Of a DNA stretch of 64,000 nucleotides, positions 12,956 to 22,995 are shown piece by piece. Position 1 is the first letter of the stretch, and every line of letters starts with the position of its first letter. This DNA is from Hepsetus odoe. Lineage: Eukaryota; Chordata; Actinopteri; Characiformes; Hepsetidae. The translations under genes were made by a program, and so were the position numbers. The notes beneath the pieces were generated by a model. That model was given only the letters and a program-made list of their open reading frames with translations. It was not told the DNA's origin and did no database searches. The DNA is taken from positions 14,408,233-14,472,232 of the forward strand of contig CM029370.1 in NCBI GenBank assembly GCA_017165825.1, written 5' to 3'.

Positions 12956-15900
12956 TTGTATTATATATATACACATACTTGTATTAGAATACATGCATAA
13001 ATACATGCTTCTACAGAAGTTCCAGTCTGCATTAGAAACATTAGAAGTGAACTTCTTGCAATCCACTGTAACAGTAATGGAATAGGCACTACAGCTAATT
13101 ACAGTTACATAAAAACTAATATTATAAAATATTATTTTACTGTAGCTCACCAACTTAAAAAAACATTCCCTTGTTATGCTGATGTTGATATATAGATATA
13201 CTGATCTCACTTTGTCAGTAATACTGGAGCTAACCCTTATACTATTTATAGTTAACCATCACTGCAGTAGGTCACAACCCCCTGCAGCACTGGATAAATA
13301 TGCTTGAATTATACTGTAATTCAGTTTAGTAATTGAAAACATAACAGCAATGTTAACATGGCTATGAATAGCTTGTCCTTTCAAAGTTCATTTTTCAAGC
13401 CATTCTGGCATGGAATCAGCCGTTTTCCCTTTTCGTTTAGCTTAGCCCTCGTCAAACAAAGAGATACACAGTACTTGTCTGACAAATACAAATCTCAGTT
13501 GCTCAGTCTGGGCAAAATGATGTGCAGGCCAGGCAAAGCCACTACATCTCTTTTTTTATTGAATCAGTGTCTCCTTTTTATTTATTTTTTTGGATGTTTT
13601 GATGCGAGTCTTGAGCTTGAAACAAATGAGCAGCACAAAACAGCACAAACAGCCACAAATCAGGAAACTAAATCCTTTTGAGTTCATACATGCAAGACAC
13701 TTGAGTTATTTGGACCAAGGATGCACATGTTCAACAAAACCAACTTCCCACAGCTGTGATTGTTCAGACTCATGTGTAAAAACGTGCTGAAGTCTTGTAG
13801 GACTATGTGACACTTACATTGACCAATCCAAAGTAGTGTTCATTAATTGGGAACTGCTCTGGACCAATGTCTTTCTCCAGAGCAGAGGCATTGGTGCCCT
13901 GAAGGGAAAGGCAGAGAGAAAGAGATTTAAATAAACACGAAATAATTCATGAATTTCATAAATGTAACATTTAGAGTTCTTGCAACCTCTTTATGACAAA
14001 CATGAACTGAAACAATTTGTTTATTACATTAAACAGTCAGTAGTGAAGAGGTGAAGATGAATTAGCCCAGGACACGTGCGGTCACACACACGGCTGCTTA
14101 ATTGGTACTGCAATCCCGCTTAGTGATTGTGTTTGCCTTCGCTAAAAAGCTTTTATTGCAGCATGTCAATTTGAGAGTGGTTGTTTTGTTCTGAGTCTAC
14201 AGGTCTTAATGCCGTATTGAAGAAATGAACATGAAGGCAGAAACAGCCTGTCCCACACAACCAAAGAAAACACTCTGTACCATTAGCAGTCTGCATAAAC
14301 ATGTGCCTAACCAAATTGTGCCAAGTGCATTACAGTTCCTAGCACGCTTATTCCCATACTCAACCTCACTGTGACTAAAGATTTGTAATAGTTGTGTCAT
14401 AACCACATCCACTGACAAAAATATACCTATAATGTTCTTAAAATCAGCCATCACCCACTGCCAGCCCTTTGTGGTCAAGAATTCTGAGGAACCTTGCTCA
14501 CTTGCTGCAAGTTTATAACAAAAACATTTTGTGTTTGGCAGCTTCCTTTATGTTTTTTATTGGCAGGATATACCCCGTGAACAAAGAATGTTTTGTACTG
14601 TAATTAATGAAATACTTAAATTCAAGCAATATTTACTTCCTTAAAACAGAAGCATTGATTGTGCAAACACATTGGGAATTTATTTGATATTGTTGAAGCA
14701 TAAAATGCTACATTTAAAACTGGTATTTAGTTAATAAAACTAATTATTAATAAATAATAAAAAGCACAATTACTCACAAAGGGAAACAGGATGGAGAAAA
14801 AAAGAAGCAACTGGCTAAAATATATAAATAGTCATTTTATATTCATGAAAATAGACAGCTTCACAGGCTGATATTCAGTGCCCGATAGTATTTAATTTCT
14901 GCCACTATAATTGTTTACATGCACTTTTTTATGACATACACAGATGATCAGTGATTTTGAAGAATTGATGATACCCCAGACACATCATCAACATCTTTCG
15001 GCTGCTTCCATTTAGGCGTCGCCACAGCGGATCATCCGTTTCCATTTCTTTCTGTCCTCTGCATCTTCCTCCTTCAAAGTGACTACCTGCACCAGCTCTC
15101 CCACCACATCAATAAACCTCCTCTTTGGTCTTCCTCTTTTCCTCTTTCCTGGCAGCTCCATCTTCAACATCCTCCATCCAAAATAATCCTCGTCTCTCCT
15201 CTGGACAGAAGCAACCTTGCTTCTCTAACTTTGTCTCCAAAATGTCCTACGTGACCTGTCCCTCTAATATACTCATTTCTAATCCTGTCCATCCTCGTCA
15301 CACCAAAAGAAAATCTCAGCATCTTTAACTCTGACACCTCCAGCTCCACCTTTTCCCAAGTATTTAAATTCCTTAAAGGCTTCAGTTGCATCTCAACATT
15401 TGAATTAAGCAGAAATGAACAAAAAACAACTTCTTCTTTACATTATGTATCCTGGTTCAAATCTACGTTGCCCTATTCCATCTAGATGAACTGTAGATTC
15501 AGTAGTGTTTTGTGATTATTAGTAATACACACTAACCATGCACTGGCTCAATCAATCAATCAATCAATAAATAAATACAGAAGAAAAATCAATACACGTT
15601 TTAGAATACAGAAAACATTTAAAGTTGACTTTATCAAAACTGATGGAAGAGAAAACGTGTGAAAACATCGGATGTGACCTTTGCTTACAGAAAGGGTTAT
15701 CAGAAACCTATATTATAACACTCCAAACAGAACAACTAGAGTTTATGTGCCTTAACCAAAGGCACACAACAGCTCTCAAAACTTATGATGTAAATATATC
15801 TTTAAAAGATTTTTCCAATAACAGTATGCTTACCGTCACTGAACAACCCTGAAGCCCCCTTTTCATTAAGCCTTATGGAAACTCTCACACAGGTATGGAA

Positions 15901-18900
15901 AAAAAAATCGCTGGAAAACAGGCCATTAAACTGGAAGGACATTAATAACTAAAACAATCACTTTGATCCCAAACAACCGATTAGTCTTTAATTGGACACC
16001 ATGGGCCAGAAAAGAGCTATGGAGATGACTGACAGGTGACTGGTGCCAAATAGCTGCACTGTGCTTTGTGTGACTGTAATGACCTGAGAAAGCAATTCAG
16101 CTTTTCTTCTCTCTGAAGGAATATGAATCCAGCAAGGTTTCCATTTCAGCCTTAACAGACATAAAGTGGCTGCTAACACAAAGGTATAAGTATTGCATTG
16201 TGTGAAAGAGAGATTAATACCTTAAATGATCTTTCTCTACAGTAGGAGGTGTACTATATTCATACAGGGTCTACTGATGTAGAAGGGGTTCAAAGGCTTT
16301 GGAAGCAGAATGGCATCATTGTGGAGTGGGGATGAATGATAGCTTTAGCATGCACCTCTTACTCTTTGCCTAAAAGGACCAAAAATACTGGTCTTTGTAT
16401 CTGCTTGAATTAATATGACCACATGGTATGGACAAAACTTTATACTGAGATTGGAATACTTCATACTGTGACACTGATATGGCTTGCAATAGGGTCATTA
16501 CACACCAATTCAAAACATTTCCCAGGTCATGGATTTTCTCAAAAGAAACCAAATAAAAATGTTCATGAAATCCATGGAATCGAAAAAGCCCTAAGCAGAA
16601 AAATAAATGTATTAGTAGTAGAGCTATAGCATATAGCAAAACTGGTCCTCTGAGCTAGAAAAGAGATACTTTTTATGCATTTTATATTATAAGCCTCACC
16701 CACGGCTTATTTTTCAGTGGACTGGGTTGAGATTCGTTTCTGAACATTTGCAGCATGTTTTCAGGTAAACGACTGTTTTTGAATGTTTTTCAGTAATTTT
16801 TTTTTCCTTACTATATCAACTGTGCCTGGATGCAGATTTTTATATACAAAAGAATAACTCTTAGTTTGCTTAATATACATATATTATTTCACTATTTCTA
16901 AATTTCCAGAATCATTTCTTACATCAACTAGCAGAAAATGTAAAATGTATTGCGTCTGAAGCAGAAGAATACAAAGGATGCAATCATAATTAGTTTCATC
17001 CATAAGCGGTTTAATGTAAAAGTGAAATCTTGTTCCCAACTTTAAACTTTTCCATTAGTGAAAGCTGCTTCATGACAAATGCCTTTTACTATGAAGCTCT
17101 TTTTTTTTCCAGCAAACCAGGGCTCTGTGATCACTTTGGTTTCAGAGTCATATTGGACCATTTGGATAGTGTTAGTGTAAAAATGATGATTAACTGCCAT
17201 GTAAATGATAACACTGAACATTATTTGCTCATTGTTTGCAAATACAAGTCTAAAGCAGAGAAATATGCTGATTATTTGACATTTGAAGTCTAAAGTTGCC
17301 AAATATCATCTAGCTGTCAACACCTAGTAGCTCTGAGCTGTGAACAGACACAACAATGAGCTAAAAAAGATTTAAGATTCATCTATAACATGTATTTATC
17401 TATAAAAATGTATACATTAACTAATCATTTTTCTAAGTCAATGTTTAATTATTTACCAGTCTAGTCTAATATCTACTATGTGGTCTTATTTACAGTACAT
17501 TTAATGTTTTATAGTTTTCCAATTGGTTTTCTTCTATCTTAACACCTGAACCAAGATATATCCTTGTACACTCACATAAATGATTCCGGTTCTGAATCCC
17601 AGGCAATATTACTACAGCTAAAGTGAAAAGTGAAATACTGTTCACACCAGAAAGATTACTTTAGCTGATTAATTGAAATGGAAAGTAATAACTGGACCCA
17701 TCAAACAGTTGGAAGCGTATGCACGTCCTTGAGACCTGAACTCACAACATAAGAAATAGCAGTGAGTAATACAACTCATAAAGGCAATATTTCAATACTT
17801 ACATCTGAGGAAAGTCACTACGTTAATACAAACGTCATTCATGGGCAATCACACTCAGACCAGTGGTTACATAATCAGCACTAAGGAACAATCTGGCATA
17901 TAAAAGGATAAGTGTTACCATCCGCCTGACTAAATAATGAACATATACTATTCATCAGCATGACTGAGGCATCACTTGCACCTACCATGTGCCTGTCTGG
18001 GTGCCTTAAGTGCTGCACTGCACAAAATTTGCATTATAATATAACCCCATTGACTACTGAAACAAGAGCCAGACCAAGCTGAATAACACAGTTCTGTTCT
18101 GTCCAGCTAAATCACTTAAGGAACTGGGGAATTTGTGCTATTGAAGATAAATGTTCACAAAAACGCTTGTGAAAATGCTTAAAATTACATCATTTTAAGT
18201 TTATTTGAAAGCTAAATATGCTTTAAAATATATAAAAGTATACTTGACTGCCATTTCAAATGAATCATATTTTTAAAAATATTTTAAGTATTCTATTTAC
18301 ATAAGTACTTTATTGTTAAATAAGGGAATATACTTGAATAAATGCATTTTAGGACACATTGCATTAAATATTTAAGCTTAGGCATATTTTTGACTTTTTA
18401 AACCAATGCATTTTAAGGTTTTTCTGAGAAAAACCTTTTGTAAAGTGTGTACAAACAGTGTGCAAAGTTGAAAGCCTAAAAAAGATAGAAATTTGTTTAG
18501 TAGAGAAACTCTTTTTCCATCGCCCATGAAACTTCAATGGCAATGCAACGTGTACTCTTTGAATTTCATGATGCAATAGGTTAACCTAGCAGCACCCTAC
18601 CTTAGCTGGGCCATGTCCGTGCACCCTGACTGAGGTGTGATGGACCACAGAGGTAAGGGACACAGGAGATCTAGCAGACCGTTGCAGACTGAGGATAAAA
18701 ACCTACTCAGAAAAAGTATAACCCCTGAAACCCCTCAAACATCTCACAGCTTAAGGAATTCTGTATTGCAAACGTTCCTCAGACCAATGTCAGAGTCTGG
18801 TAGATGCAACAAGAAGAGTCTCACTGCGGTCATTTCAGCCAAAGGAGGGGGACACTAGCTATTAGGAGGTAGGGTGTCATTTTTTTTTTTTTATTAAGAA

Positions 18901-21021
18901 GGTAATTAAAGCACAAGTAAACATATTTAATATACAAATATCAGCTTAACTACAATGAAAATACAGTTTAGTTGCCTTAAGCCATCCCAAAATGATACAT
19001 TAAATACATTGAAATTGTTAAGGAGATACAGTTTTCAAATTAAGTGCAACTTGAAAAGTAAATGTACATAAGGAACCCTTCGACCTGAGCAGAACAGCAA
19101 ATCAGTGTACAGAAAAAAAGGGTATTTTGATTTTGCAAGACATTTGTGTAACGCATTATTTAAGACTGATGAATGCAGTACCTTTTAGTGCCATTCCATG
19201 ATATATTTGAAAAAAAATTAAGGTACTTTTAGCCAAATACACTTGAACCACCTTATCATTGTCTTGGAGAGCTTTTAAATATTGGGCCAAATCCAGCCAC
19301 TATGGATGATCACTGGAATCCCACTGTTTTTGAGGAGGGGTAGGGGTCAGGTAACTCTGAATCCACCAATAGCTTGAACTCTTAAACCCAGTCCACTTTT
19401 CATCCCGCATTTATTTATTTATGTCATGTTGCACTCTTGCACTTTAAATTCAATAACACTGCTCCACCACACTGCTACACATAATCTACCTGGGCTGCTT
19501 TGTTTCACAACACTGCAGCCCTACACGGATGAATGTACTGTCTGTCTGTTGTTGTCTGTCTTGTCTTGCACTTGTTGCCCCGTGTTGTGTCTTATGTTGT
19601 CTTGTGTCTTGTCTTGTGTGTAGCACCAGGGTCCTGGAGGAACGTTATTTCGTTTCACTGTGCACTGTGTATATGGCTGAAATGACAATAAAATCCTACT
19701 TGACTTGACCTGTCCTCACAGCTACTATAACTTGACAAATATGTCAAAAAGCTTCAGAGTTCAATGCTTTGGCAAAGTGAAAATCAGAGAAGGTCTCAAG
19801 TACTGTCTTTTATGAGTTGTGGATTTATCCAGCTGCAGTTTAGCTCACACTAATTTTCTTTGGCTGTTTGCATATGATCAGCAACCCCACTGAATGAATG
19901 AATGAATGAATGAATGAATTAAGATTTACATGAGACACAGCATACAACGTTTCACCGGGCAACACAGTGGCCTATGCATGAATCATTCAAGCAGAAGAAG
20001 CCCTTCTAACTTAAGGCATGAAGCAGTGAAGAAACAGGTGAAGATGACTATAGGTGATGCTGGTAATTAGTTTACTAGTGATGCTGCATGTGGAGTGGAA
20101 CCCTGTTAGATAAGCAACTCATATCTTTAGGTACTTTGAAGCCTGTGACTTTAAAACATTTGCTCCCATTTCTTTTATTTAATCTACGCAATGCGTCAAA
20201 GATAAGACTGTTGGATAGGCATGAAATATTGTTCCCTACATACAAAAAACTGAGGCGTGGCGCAAGACTTTAGTTGTGAGGTCCATTTACATTCATTTAC
20301 TCCATCATCTTTGCTCACCAGGTTAGTTTGTAATGTCCATCCCACAGCAGCTGCACTGCAGGTGTAAATCAGGAGGTTTGGGAAATCAGCTAAATCATCC
20401 CATCTGCCTGGTCTGGTGTCCTTTATGAACTTAAAGCTTTTTGCAGTGCAGATTAACGTCGCCTGGATGAAAATCTCACATTTGAGTTTCAGTGCAAAAC
20501 CAAAGAGGCTCTTCGTTTATTCCTTTAACAGTGCGCGTGCTCTGGCTCCATGGCAACGCCAGCCGAACCATAAGGTTAGCTTTTAGCGCTTAGCAAAACA
20601 CTCAAAACGCCAATGTTCATCCCTCTTTTTGTATCATGACTGCGCAAACGTTTTCCAAATTATCCTCATAAGTCGCTGACTCGTATTAAACACGGATACA
20701 GCCATTAAACTGGCCTGGTGATTCATTTGGGAGCATTTGGGAAGAGAGTGAGCTGTACCCGGCCAGTACCGGACTGCATTCGGCCTAGCAGAGATATTCT
20801 TCACACGCTCGGATGTTCAAATAAAATTTCAAGAGCTAATGAACCGTGGGATACAAGTTATCCAGGCCATGCCGTCCCAGGACCAAGGAGCGAATGGAGA
20901 GGGGAGGTCAGCATCCCTGCATCGAGGAAGAGCGGAGCTAACCTGCTAGCATGCTAACAACCGATTTAAAGCCCAGAATACTTACCATATTACAAATGGA
21001 GGCGATGTTTCTGACAGTCAT
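20..21021 (-). CDS. usp46: usp46, ubiquitin carboxyl-terminal hydrolase 46, nine coding exons
   Basis: Nine exons joined at consensus GT/AG borders give a continuous 1,110-nt reading frame (369 residues plus stop); mammalian USP46 has 366. Seen: the Cys box with NTCYC (catalytic Cys44), the His box GPNRGHYITIVKSHGFW (catalytic His316), and two zinc-binding CxxC pairs (CLNC at 185/188, CETC at 232/235). Paralogue-specific residues (MRVKKLP, MEQLHRY, NLDRMYDL, YITIVKSHGF) fit USP46 rather than USP12. Known for the family: a USP-fold cysteine protease that removes ubiquitin and needs WDR48/UAF1 and WDR20 for full activity. It acts on histone H2A/H2B and on neuronal AMPA receptors. The only clear length change is three extra residues in the variable linker after residue 140, in exon 4. 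The 3' UTR runs off the left edge. All exons look intact. Confidence 0.96.
124..170 (-). repeat. (GA)n microsatellite acting as 3' splice-site pyrimidine tract
   Basis: About 47 nt of uninterrupted GA on the plus strand, which is CU in usp46 pre-mRNA, touching the exon 9 acceptor. The nearest branch-point-like TTAAC lies just beyond it at about 177-182. Confidence 0.95.
880..1085 (-). repeat. degenerate tRNA-derived SINE
   Basis: Read on the minus strand: a tRNA-like head ending CCAAACCACTAGGCC (plus-strand view), a box-B-like gactcgaaccc, the CTTGCTCAAG core, and the TTTAACCCAT segment. It is more diverged than the other copies in the window. Confidence 0.65.
1168..1246 (-). CDS. usp46: usp46 exon 8 (His box)
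   Basis: 79 nt encoding GPNRGHYITIVKSHGF and WLLFDDDIVE, including catalytic His316 and the acidic DDD cluster. The acceptor is attgcag; the donor is gtttgt, directly after the Glu codon (phase 0). Confidence 0.96.
1432..1629 (-). CDS. usp46: usp46 exon 7
   Basis: 198 nt encoding MRVKKLPMILALHLKRFKY through DLVAVVVHCG plus two bases. The LHLKRF motif is a USP-family signature. The acceptor is tctccag and the donor gtgcga. Confidence 0.96.
1737..1820 (-). CDS. usp46: usp46 exon 6 (second zinc pair)
   Basis: 84 nt encoding DFSNTETLCSEYKYYC and ETCCSKQEAQK, with the second CxxC. It is split inside Arg on both sides. The acceptor is aaacag and the donor gtcagt. Confidence 0.95.
2190..3330 (-). 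mobile_element. IS630/Tc1-mariner relic (TcMar-ISRm11-like)
   Basis: The left end keeps the terminal-repeat phrase ATCAGCCATAACAT common in this fish family. On the minus strand, broken transposase pieces are visible: LLQQDNAFCQ (for the DNAPCH box), then PPNSPDLSPNGHLW (for the NSPDLNPIEHLW box). Further 5' transposase sequence resumes after a SINE insertion, at about 3,110-3,330. Many stops and frameshifts; dead copy inside usp46 intron 5. The family name is recalled from general repeat knowledge and was not searched. Confidence 0.75.
2769..3090 (+). repeat. tRNA-derived SINE with inverted partial second copy
   Basis: A plus-strand copy starts GGGGCAGCGGTGGCC, with box A TGGCCTAGTGG and box B-like gggttcaaatc. 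It runs to about 2,975 and is followed at 2,996-3,090 by the tail of another copy in reverse orientation, so the two tails face each other. It interrupts the mariner relic. Confidence 0.85.
3430..3506 (-). CDS. usp46: usp46 exon 5
   Basis: 77 nt encoding VSSKDEDFLDLSVDV to THCL plus two bases; Arg216 is completed in exon 6. The acceptor tcctatag has few pyrimidines. About 70 nt upstream in the transcript lies a (TG)n-poly(T) tract. The donor is gtatgc. Confidence 0.94.
3576..3652 (+). repeat. poly(A) plus (CA)n tract upstream of usp46 exon 5
   Basis: About 22 A, then (CA)24 or so. In usp46 sense this is (TG)n followed by poly(T), ending about 70 nt before the exon 5 acceptor. Confidence 0.9.
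3660..4940. other. usp46 intron 4, left part: no recognised feature
   Basis: AT-rich unique sequence. No exon-like open frame with splice borders and no repeat family recognised. Confidence 0.6.
4940..5360. repeat. diverged minisatellite, about 39-bp period
   Basis: Roughly ten units, each starting at a gcttct/gctttg and ending in a purine-rich gagaggcggg-like block. One clear unit is 39 nt; others vary by a few bases. Because 39 is a multiple of three, long open frames persist on both strands (about 115-120 codons each). They are low in complexity (Ala/Ser/Pro-rich on plus) and show no splice or homology support as protein. GC-rich compared with the surrounding intron. Confidence 0.8.
5705..6010 (-). 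repeat. dispersed teleost repeat (chromosome-wide 'accctggacag' class)
   Basis: Carries the phrases typical of a very common fish interspersed repeat: a start like gctgcttgtcctgatcaggtcg, then accctggacag, gatccacctgatgtgcaggtc, and gggagacatggggagaacatg. The same family occurs at 9,043-9,190 and 33,120-33,260. The repeat class was not resolved. Confidence 0.75.
6203..6441 (-). CDS. usp46: usp46 exon 4 (QQDAHEF box, first zinc pair)
   Basis: 239 nt encoding LFDNYMQQDAHEFLNYLL through WVHDIFQGTLTNETRCLNCET. It carries the USP QQDAHEF motif and the first CxxC. The linker after EKQNG is fish-specific in sequence and about three residues longer than in human. The acceptor is ctctatag and the donor gtagga after ACG. 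Confidence 0.96.
6545..8285 (-). mobile_element. RTE-type LINE fragment (endonuclease and RT parts)
   Basis: Minus-strand frames show the endonuclease segment TQETRWKDSKARCV with GVGVILKEEY (7,801-8,040), then a segment with KQHRMMFYRMTLEVKKRKK and KWWKLKKEDC (7,475-7,678). Stop-interrupted RT sequence continues down to about 6,600. The 5' non-coding part reaches about 8,285. A (CA)n run at 8,006-8,031 sits inside. Large parts between the endonuclease and RT blocks are missing; not functional. Lies in usp46 intron 3. Confidence 0.85.
8290..10160. other. usp46 intron 3, right part
   Basis: Holds the small dispersed repeat at 9,043-9,190, a (TG)n at about 9,467-9,492 and an (AC)n at about 9,607-9,636. 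The rest is AT-rich and unrecognised. Confidence 0.6.
9043..9190. repeat. truncated copy of the 'accctggacag' dispersed repeat
   Basis: Starts atccatccatccattttctg, then gccgcttgtccc, and continues to caccctggacaggtcgccag and cccatcgcaggg. GC-rich island in an AT-rich intron. Confidence 0.8.
10164..10377 (-). CDS. usp46: usp46 exon 3 (Cys box)
   Basis: 214 nt starting FGNTCYCNSVLQALYFC, which holds catalytic Cys44, and ending SRLRKEN plus one base. The acceptor is ctctcag and the donor gtgagg. Asp111 is split across the junction with exon 4. Confidence 0.96.
11163..11423 (+). repeat. tRNA-derived SINE nested in Tc1
   Basis: Near full-length copy from ggggcagcggtgacc to cactttcacttt. Box B is exact: GGTTCGATTCC. 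The Tc1 reading sequence resumes immediately afterwards (aatggctacaagaaaatagc), so the SINE came in later. Confidence 0.9.
11424..12190 (+). pseudogene. Tc1 transposase pseudogene
   Basis: Frame 1 begins NGYKKIATHLNLPVSTVRGI (paired-like DNA-binding part). A frameshift near 11,620 moves to the frame QRVVSWGYKVSMTTIRCYL through FNWDCVLWSDEARIELF, which keeps the first catalytic Asp region. HLMPTVKYGGGYVILWGCF is also present. After SARKLKMG the sequence jumps to the C-terminal LDDLE-like region. The segment with the second Asp and the final catalytic residue of the DDE triad is therefore deleted. A stop follows early. Cannot be active. Confidence 0.88.
12656..12953 (+). repeat. SINE copy followed by poly(A) and (AT)n
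   Basis: A plus-strand copy of the same SINE (12,656-12,840) has a shortened middle. About 50 bp on are some 25 A and then (AT)n at 12,916-12,953. Confidence 0.85.
12960..13815. other. usp46 intron 2, right part: nothing recognised
   Basis: AT-rich unique DNA; plus-strand open frames here have no exon borders or homology I recognise. Confidence 0.6.
13818..13898 (-). CDS. usp46: usp46 exon 2
   Basis: Twenty-seven codons from GTNASALEK to HYFGLVN, between a pyrimidine-rich acceptor ending cttcag and a gtaagt donor. Phase 0 at both ends. Too short to stand out as an open frame; found by its conserved residues. Confidence 0.95.
14985..15400 (-). mobile_element. RTE-type LINE 3' fragment
   Basis: Minus-strand frame with EKVELEVSELKMLRFSFG, then VTRMDRIRNEYIRGTGHVG and KVREARL, the C-terminal part of fish RTE polyproteins. 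The LINE 3' end is marked by catctttcggctgcttcc and gtcgccacagcggatc at the left edge. Confidence 0.88.
19395..19715 (+). repeat. LINE-like 3' tail ending in aatgacaataaa
   Basis: Phrases accagggtcctggaggaacg, ttatttcgtttcactgtg and atatggctgaaatgac are shared with the reverse-strand copy at 56,490-56,660, showing a dispersed family with a polyA-signal-like end. The clade was not determined (Rex1-like is possible). Confidence 0.65.
20986..21021 (-). CDS. usp46: usp46 exon 1 (coding part)
   Basis: Twelve codons, MTVRNIASICNM, start at the ATG at 21,021-21,019 and are followed by a strong donor, gtaagt. The exon ends in phase 0. The peptide matches the long USP46 N terminus. Confidence 0.95.
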
Positions 21022-21026
21022 TTAGT

Positions 21027-21050
21027 TCACAGGGTACTCCTCTCGGCCAT
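21027..21050 (-). CDS. upstream ORF of seven codons in the usp46 leader
   Basis: ATG GCC GAG AGG and three more codons, then TGA, ending five bases before the main usp46 ATG. The ATG lies in the YY1-like AAGATGGC. If transcribed it would lower or gate usp46 translation. Not known to be translated. Confidence 0.4.
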   Translation of the reverse strand: MAERSTL

Positions 21051-21052
21051 CT

Positions 21053-21067
21053 TCACAAAACAAACAT
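21053..21067 (-). CDS. upstream ORF of four codons in the usp46 leader
   Basis: ATG TTT GTT TTG TGA. Its stop lies two bases before the ATG of the next upstream ORF, so the two are nearly back to back. This requires transcription to start further upstream. Confidence 0.35.
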   Translation of the reverse strand: MFVL

Positions 21068-21830
21068 GACTGAAGTTGCAGAGCAGTGCTGAGCAGGCAG
21101 ACCGTTGGCAGCTCAGACCAAGAGGCCAGCAGTAGGAGAGAGAGCTCTGACTCACACTCCCTTCAATCGCTCTTAACGCAGCGTTTTCTTACAGAAAGCG
21201 ATAGCAAAGACGGGCCTGGAAAACAGACGTCTCAAAACAGTGCGCTCAGTTAATTTAGGTCCACTTAAACCGTACCGTCGGATTAAAATCTGGGAGACAT
21301 TTGCAGTAAACATCACTGCAATACTCTTGGCAGGTAACTAGCTAGCAAAGTCCGGAGGGCCCGCCCACGCCACGCCACGCCCACTCCGACTGTGAGCGTT
21401 TCGGTGGTAGAGAAAAGGGTGGGGTTTAGTTGTGATCGACAGCTGCGTTTACCAATGGGAAACGAGTATACAGTTCCTTAAGAGACCGATGTTCTACTTT
21501 AGTACCATTGATTGAACTAGGAAAATGATTTGCTAAAGTTTGGACTAAGAAATGGGCGCTATACCAAATTTTGAAGAATTTGATTAAAAAAATTACGAAA
21601 TATTTTTTTAAGCACAGAGTGCATTCACGTGTATGGTAAATATTGTATGATTGTATGATTATGCAGAATAGTAATACATTAATGAATAGTAATACATTAA
21701 TACTGCTTTTACTGTACTTACACTCTTGAGCAACAGACGGACTTAATCATTCACTCTTGAGGCAATATATTGTAACCTATATTGTAACGAGGAAAACAAT
21801 AAATCTCACAAATTCTGAAAATTGATATAT

Positions 21831-22024
21831 GGACTATTCTTGTCATTGAAAATCAACCTCAGCGTTTCACCCATACACACTTGTACAGCAGGGGGCAGCT
21901 ATTAAAGCCCAGGCAGCAGTGACAGGGACAGTACCTTGCTCAAGGGTACCTCAGGGGAACCTACTGGTGAGGGAATCAAACCCTCAATCTTCCGATCCCT
22001 AACCACTAGGCCACCACTGCCCCA
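21831..22024 (-). repeat. tRNA-derived SINE (family A)
   Basis: Reverse copy running from the tail cttgtcattg to the head ccactaggccaccactgcccc. Contains gcagggggcagctatt and accttgctcaagggtacc. Confidence 0.88.
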
Positions 22025-22027
22025 TAA

Positions 22028-22196
22028 GCTTAACTTATGATGCTCTTTATCCAGAGCGACTTACATTTCTCAACTACAGGGACAGTCCCCCTGGAGCAAC
22101 TTGGGGTTAAGGGTCTTGATCAGGATGCTGGAGGTGGGATTTGAACCTGCAATCTCTTGGTCGGTAGGCGAGCATCCTACCACTAGACCACCACCA
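22028..22196 (-). repeat. tRNA-derived SINE (family B)
   Basis: Reverse copy of the second SINE family: tctttatccagagcgactta, gggacagtccccctgg, box-B region gatttgaacctgca, and head taccactagaccaccac. Abuts the family A copy. Confidence 0.88.
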
Positions 22197-22199
22197 CTT

Positions 22200-22860
22200 T
22201 ATTAGAACTAAAGCCTTAAAATGTCCAGTTCCTCCTACATATAAAGATATATGTTTCAAAACAATTAATAAAATCGATGCTTTTTTAAAAAAATGGAAAA
22301 CAATGTTGAATTTGGTCCATACATGACACAAATGAAGAGACGACAAAAGTTTAGTTTTACTCCTGTGACCCTAAAATTGTGAAAGATCTTGCACTATTGG
22401 TTCCACTACCTAGCTGGGAGTATGTTTACAAAACAAATATTCTTGTTACTGCTATTATTGCACTATACTATAAGACCAAATTCATAAATGTTGATTTGCC
22501 ACATCATTATTGATGAGTGTATTAAAGTATAAAATAAGTATAAAATACTTATTCTACAAATTCGAAGAAATTGCTGAACGGACCATGACAGGAAACTTCA
22601 TGCACTTATTTATATTTAATATAATATATTCAAGCCCCTGAGTCATTTTTGAACGTGTTCATTATTGAAGGGTTCCAATAACTCCTATTTTTGTTATAAA
22701 TATTTACCCCCCCCCCTTTTTTTTTTTTAGAAAGAAGTGCACTATATAAATAAATAATTGATGAACAGCTGCAGTATCCTCTATTATTATTTTTATTGAT
22801 TTGTATTTCATGTGTTTATTCGTTTGTTTGTTTTGTTAATTGGACATGAACTTACTTGAT
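22200..22860. other. AT-rich spacer between usp46 and the ncRNA unit
   Basis: No gene or named repeat seen; contains a short C run and T run at about 22,707-22,729. Confidence 0.6.
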
Positions 22861-22934
22861 GGTCATTGCATTGATTGAGTACATGTGATTGTGATAAATT
22901 ACATTCTCAGGAGCGGCTGATTTTGGGCGCCTGT

Positions 22935-22995
22935 CTCTTTAAAAGTCCCACAATGCAGTTCTCCCGCTCCTCTTCCTGCTCCGCGGTCCTGCTCC
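22935..22995 (+). promoter_or_regulatory. promoter of the ncRNA unit: TATA-like, ZNF143-like, 5'TOP-like start
   Basis: In order: tttaaaag (22,938-22,945), CCCACAATGCA (22,947-22,957; fits the ZNF143/Staf core CCCAnnATGCA), then a pyrimidine run tctcccgctcctcttcctgc from 22,961. Genes that host snoRNAs typically start in such an oligopyrimidine (TOP) tract, and ZNF143 sites are common at their promoters. The start site itself is inferred. Confidence 0.6.

Larger units (their letters stand above)
13899..20985 (-). other. usp46 intron 1
   Basis: About 7.1 kb. Holds an RTE LINE tail (14,985-15,400), a (CAAT)n at about 15,551-15,570, a LINE-like tail (19,395-19,715) and a (GAAT)n at about 19,895-19,918. 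The stretches 15,560-19,380 and 19,920-20,500 show nothing I can name. The last 450 bp next to exon 1 are richer in CpG. Confidence 0.8.
21022..21420 (-). promoter_or_regulatory. usp46: usp46 5' leader and promoter region
   Basis: Upstream of the ATG the sequence is richer in CpG than its surroundings, with a YY1-like AAGATGGCCGAG at about 21,041-21,052 and repeated ccacgcc/cgccca KLF/Sp-type boxes at about 21,360-21,385. No TATA box was seen. The start site is not fixed by sequence alone. The divergent ncRNA starts about 1.6 kb away on the other strand. Confidence 0.55.

Noticed and set aside
20718..20957. 79-codon plus-strand open frame next to usp46 exon 1
   Set aside because: CpG-richer promoter-proximal intron sequence; no family resemblance and no donor in a useful place.
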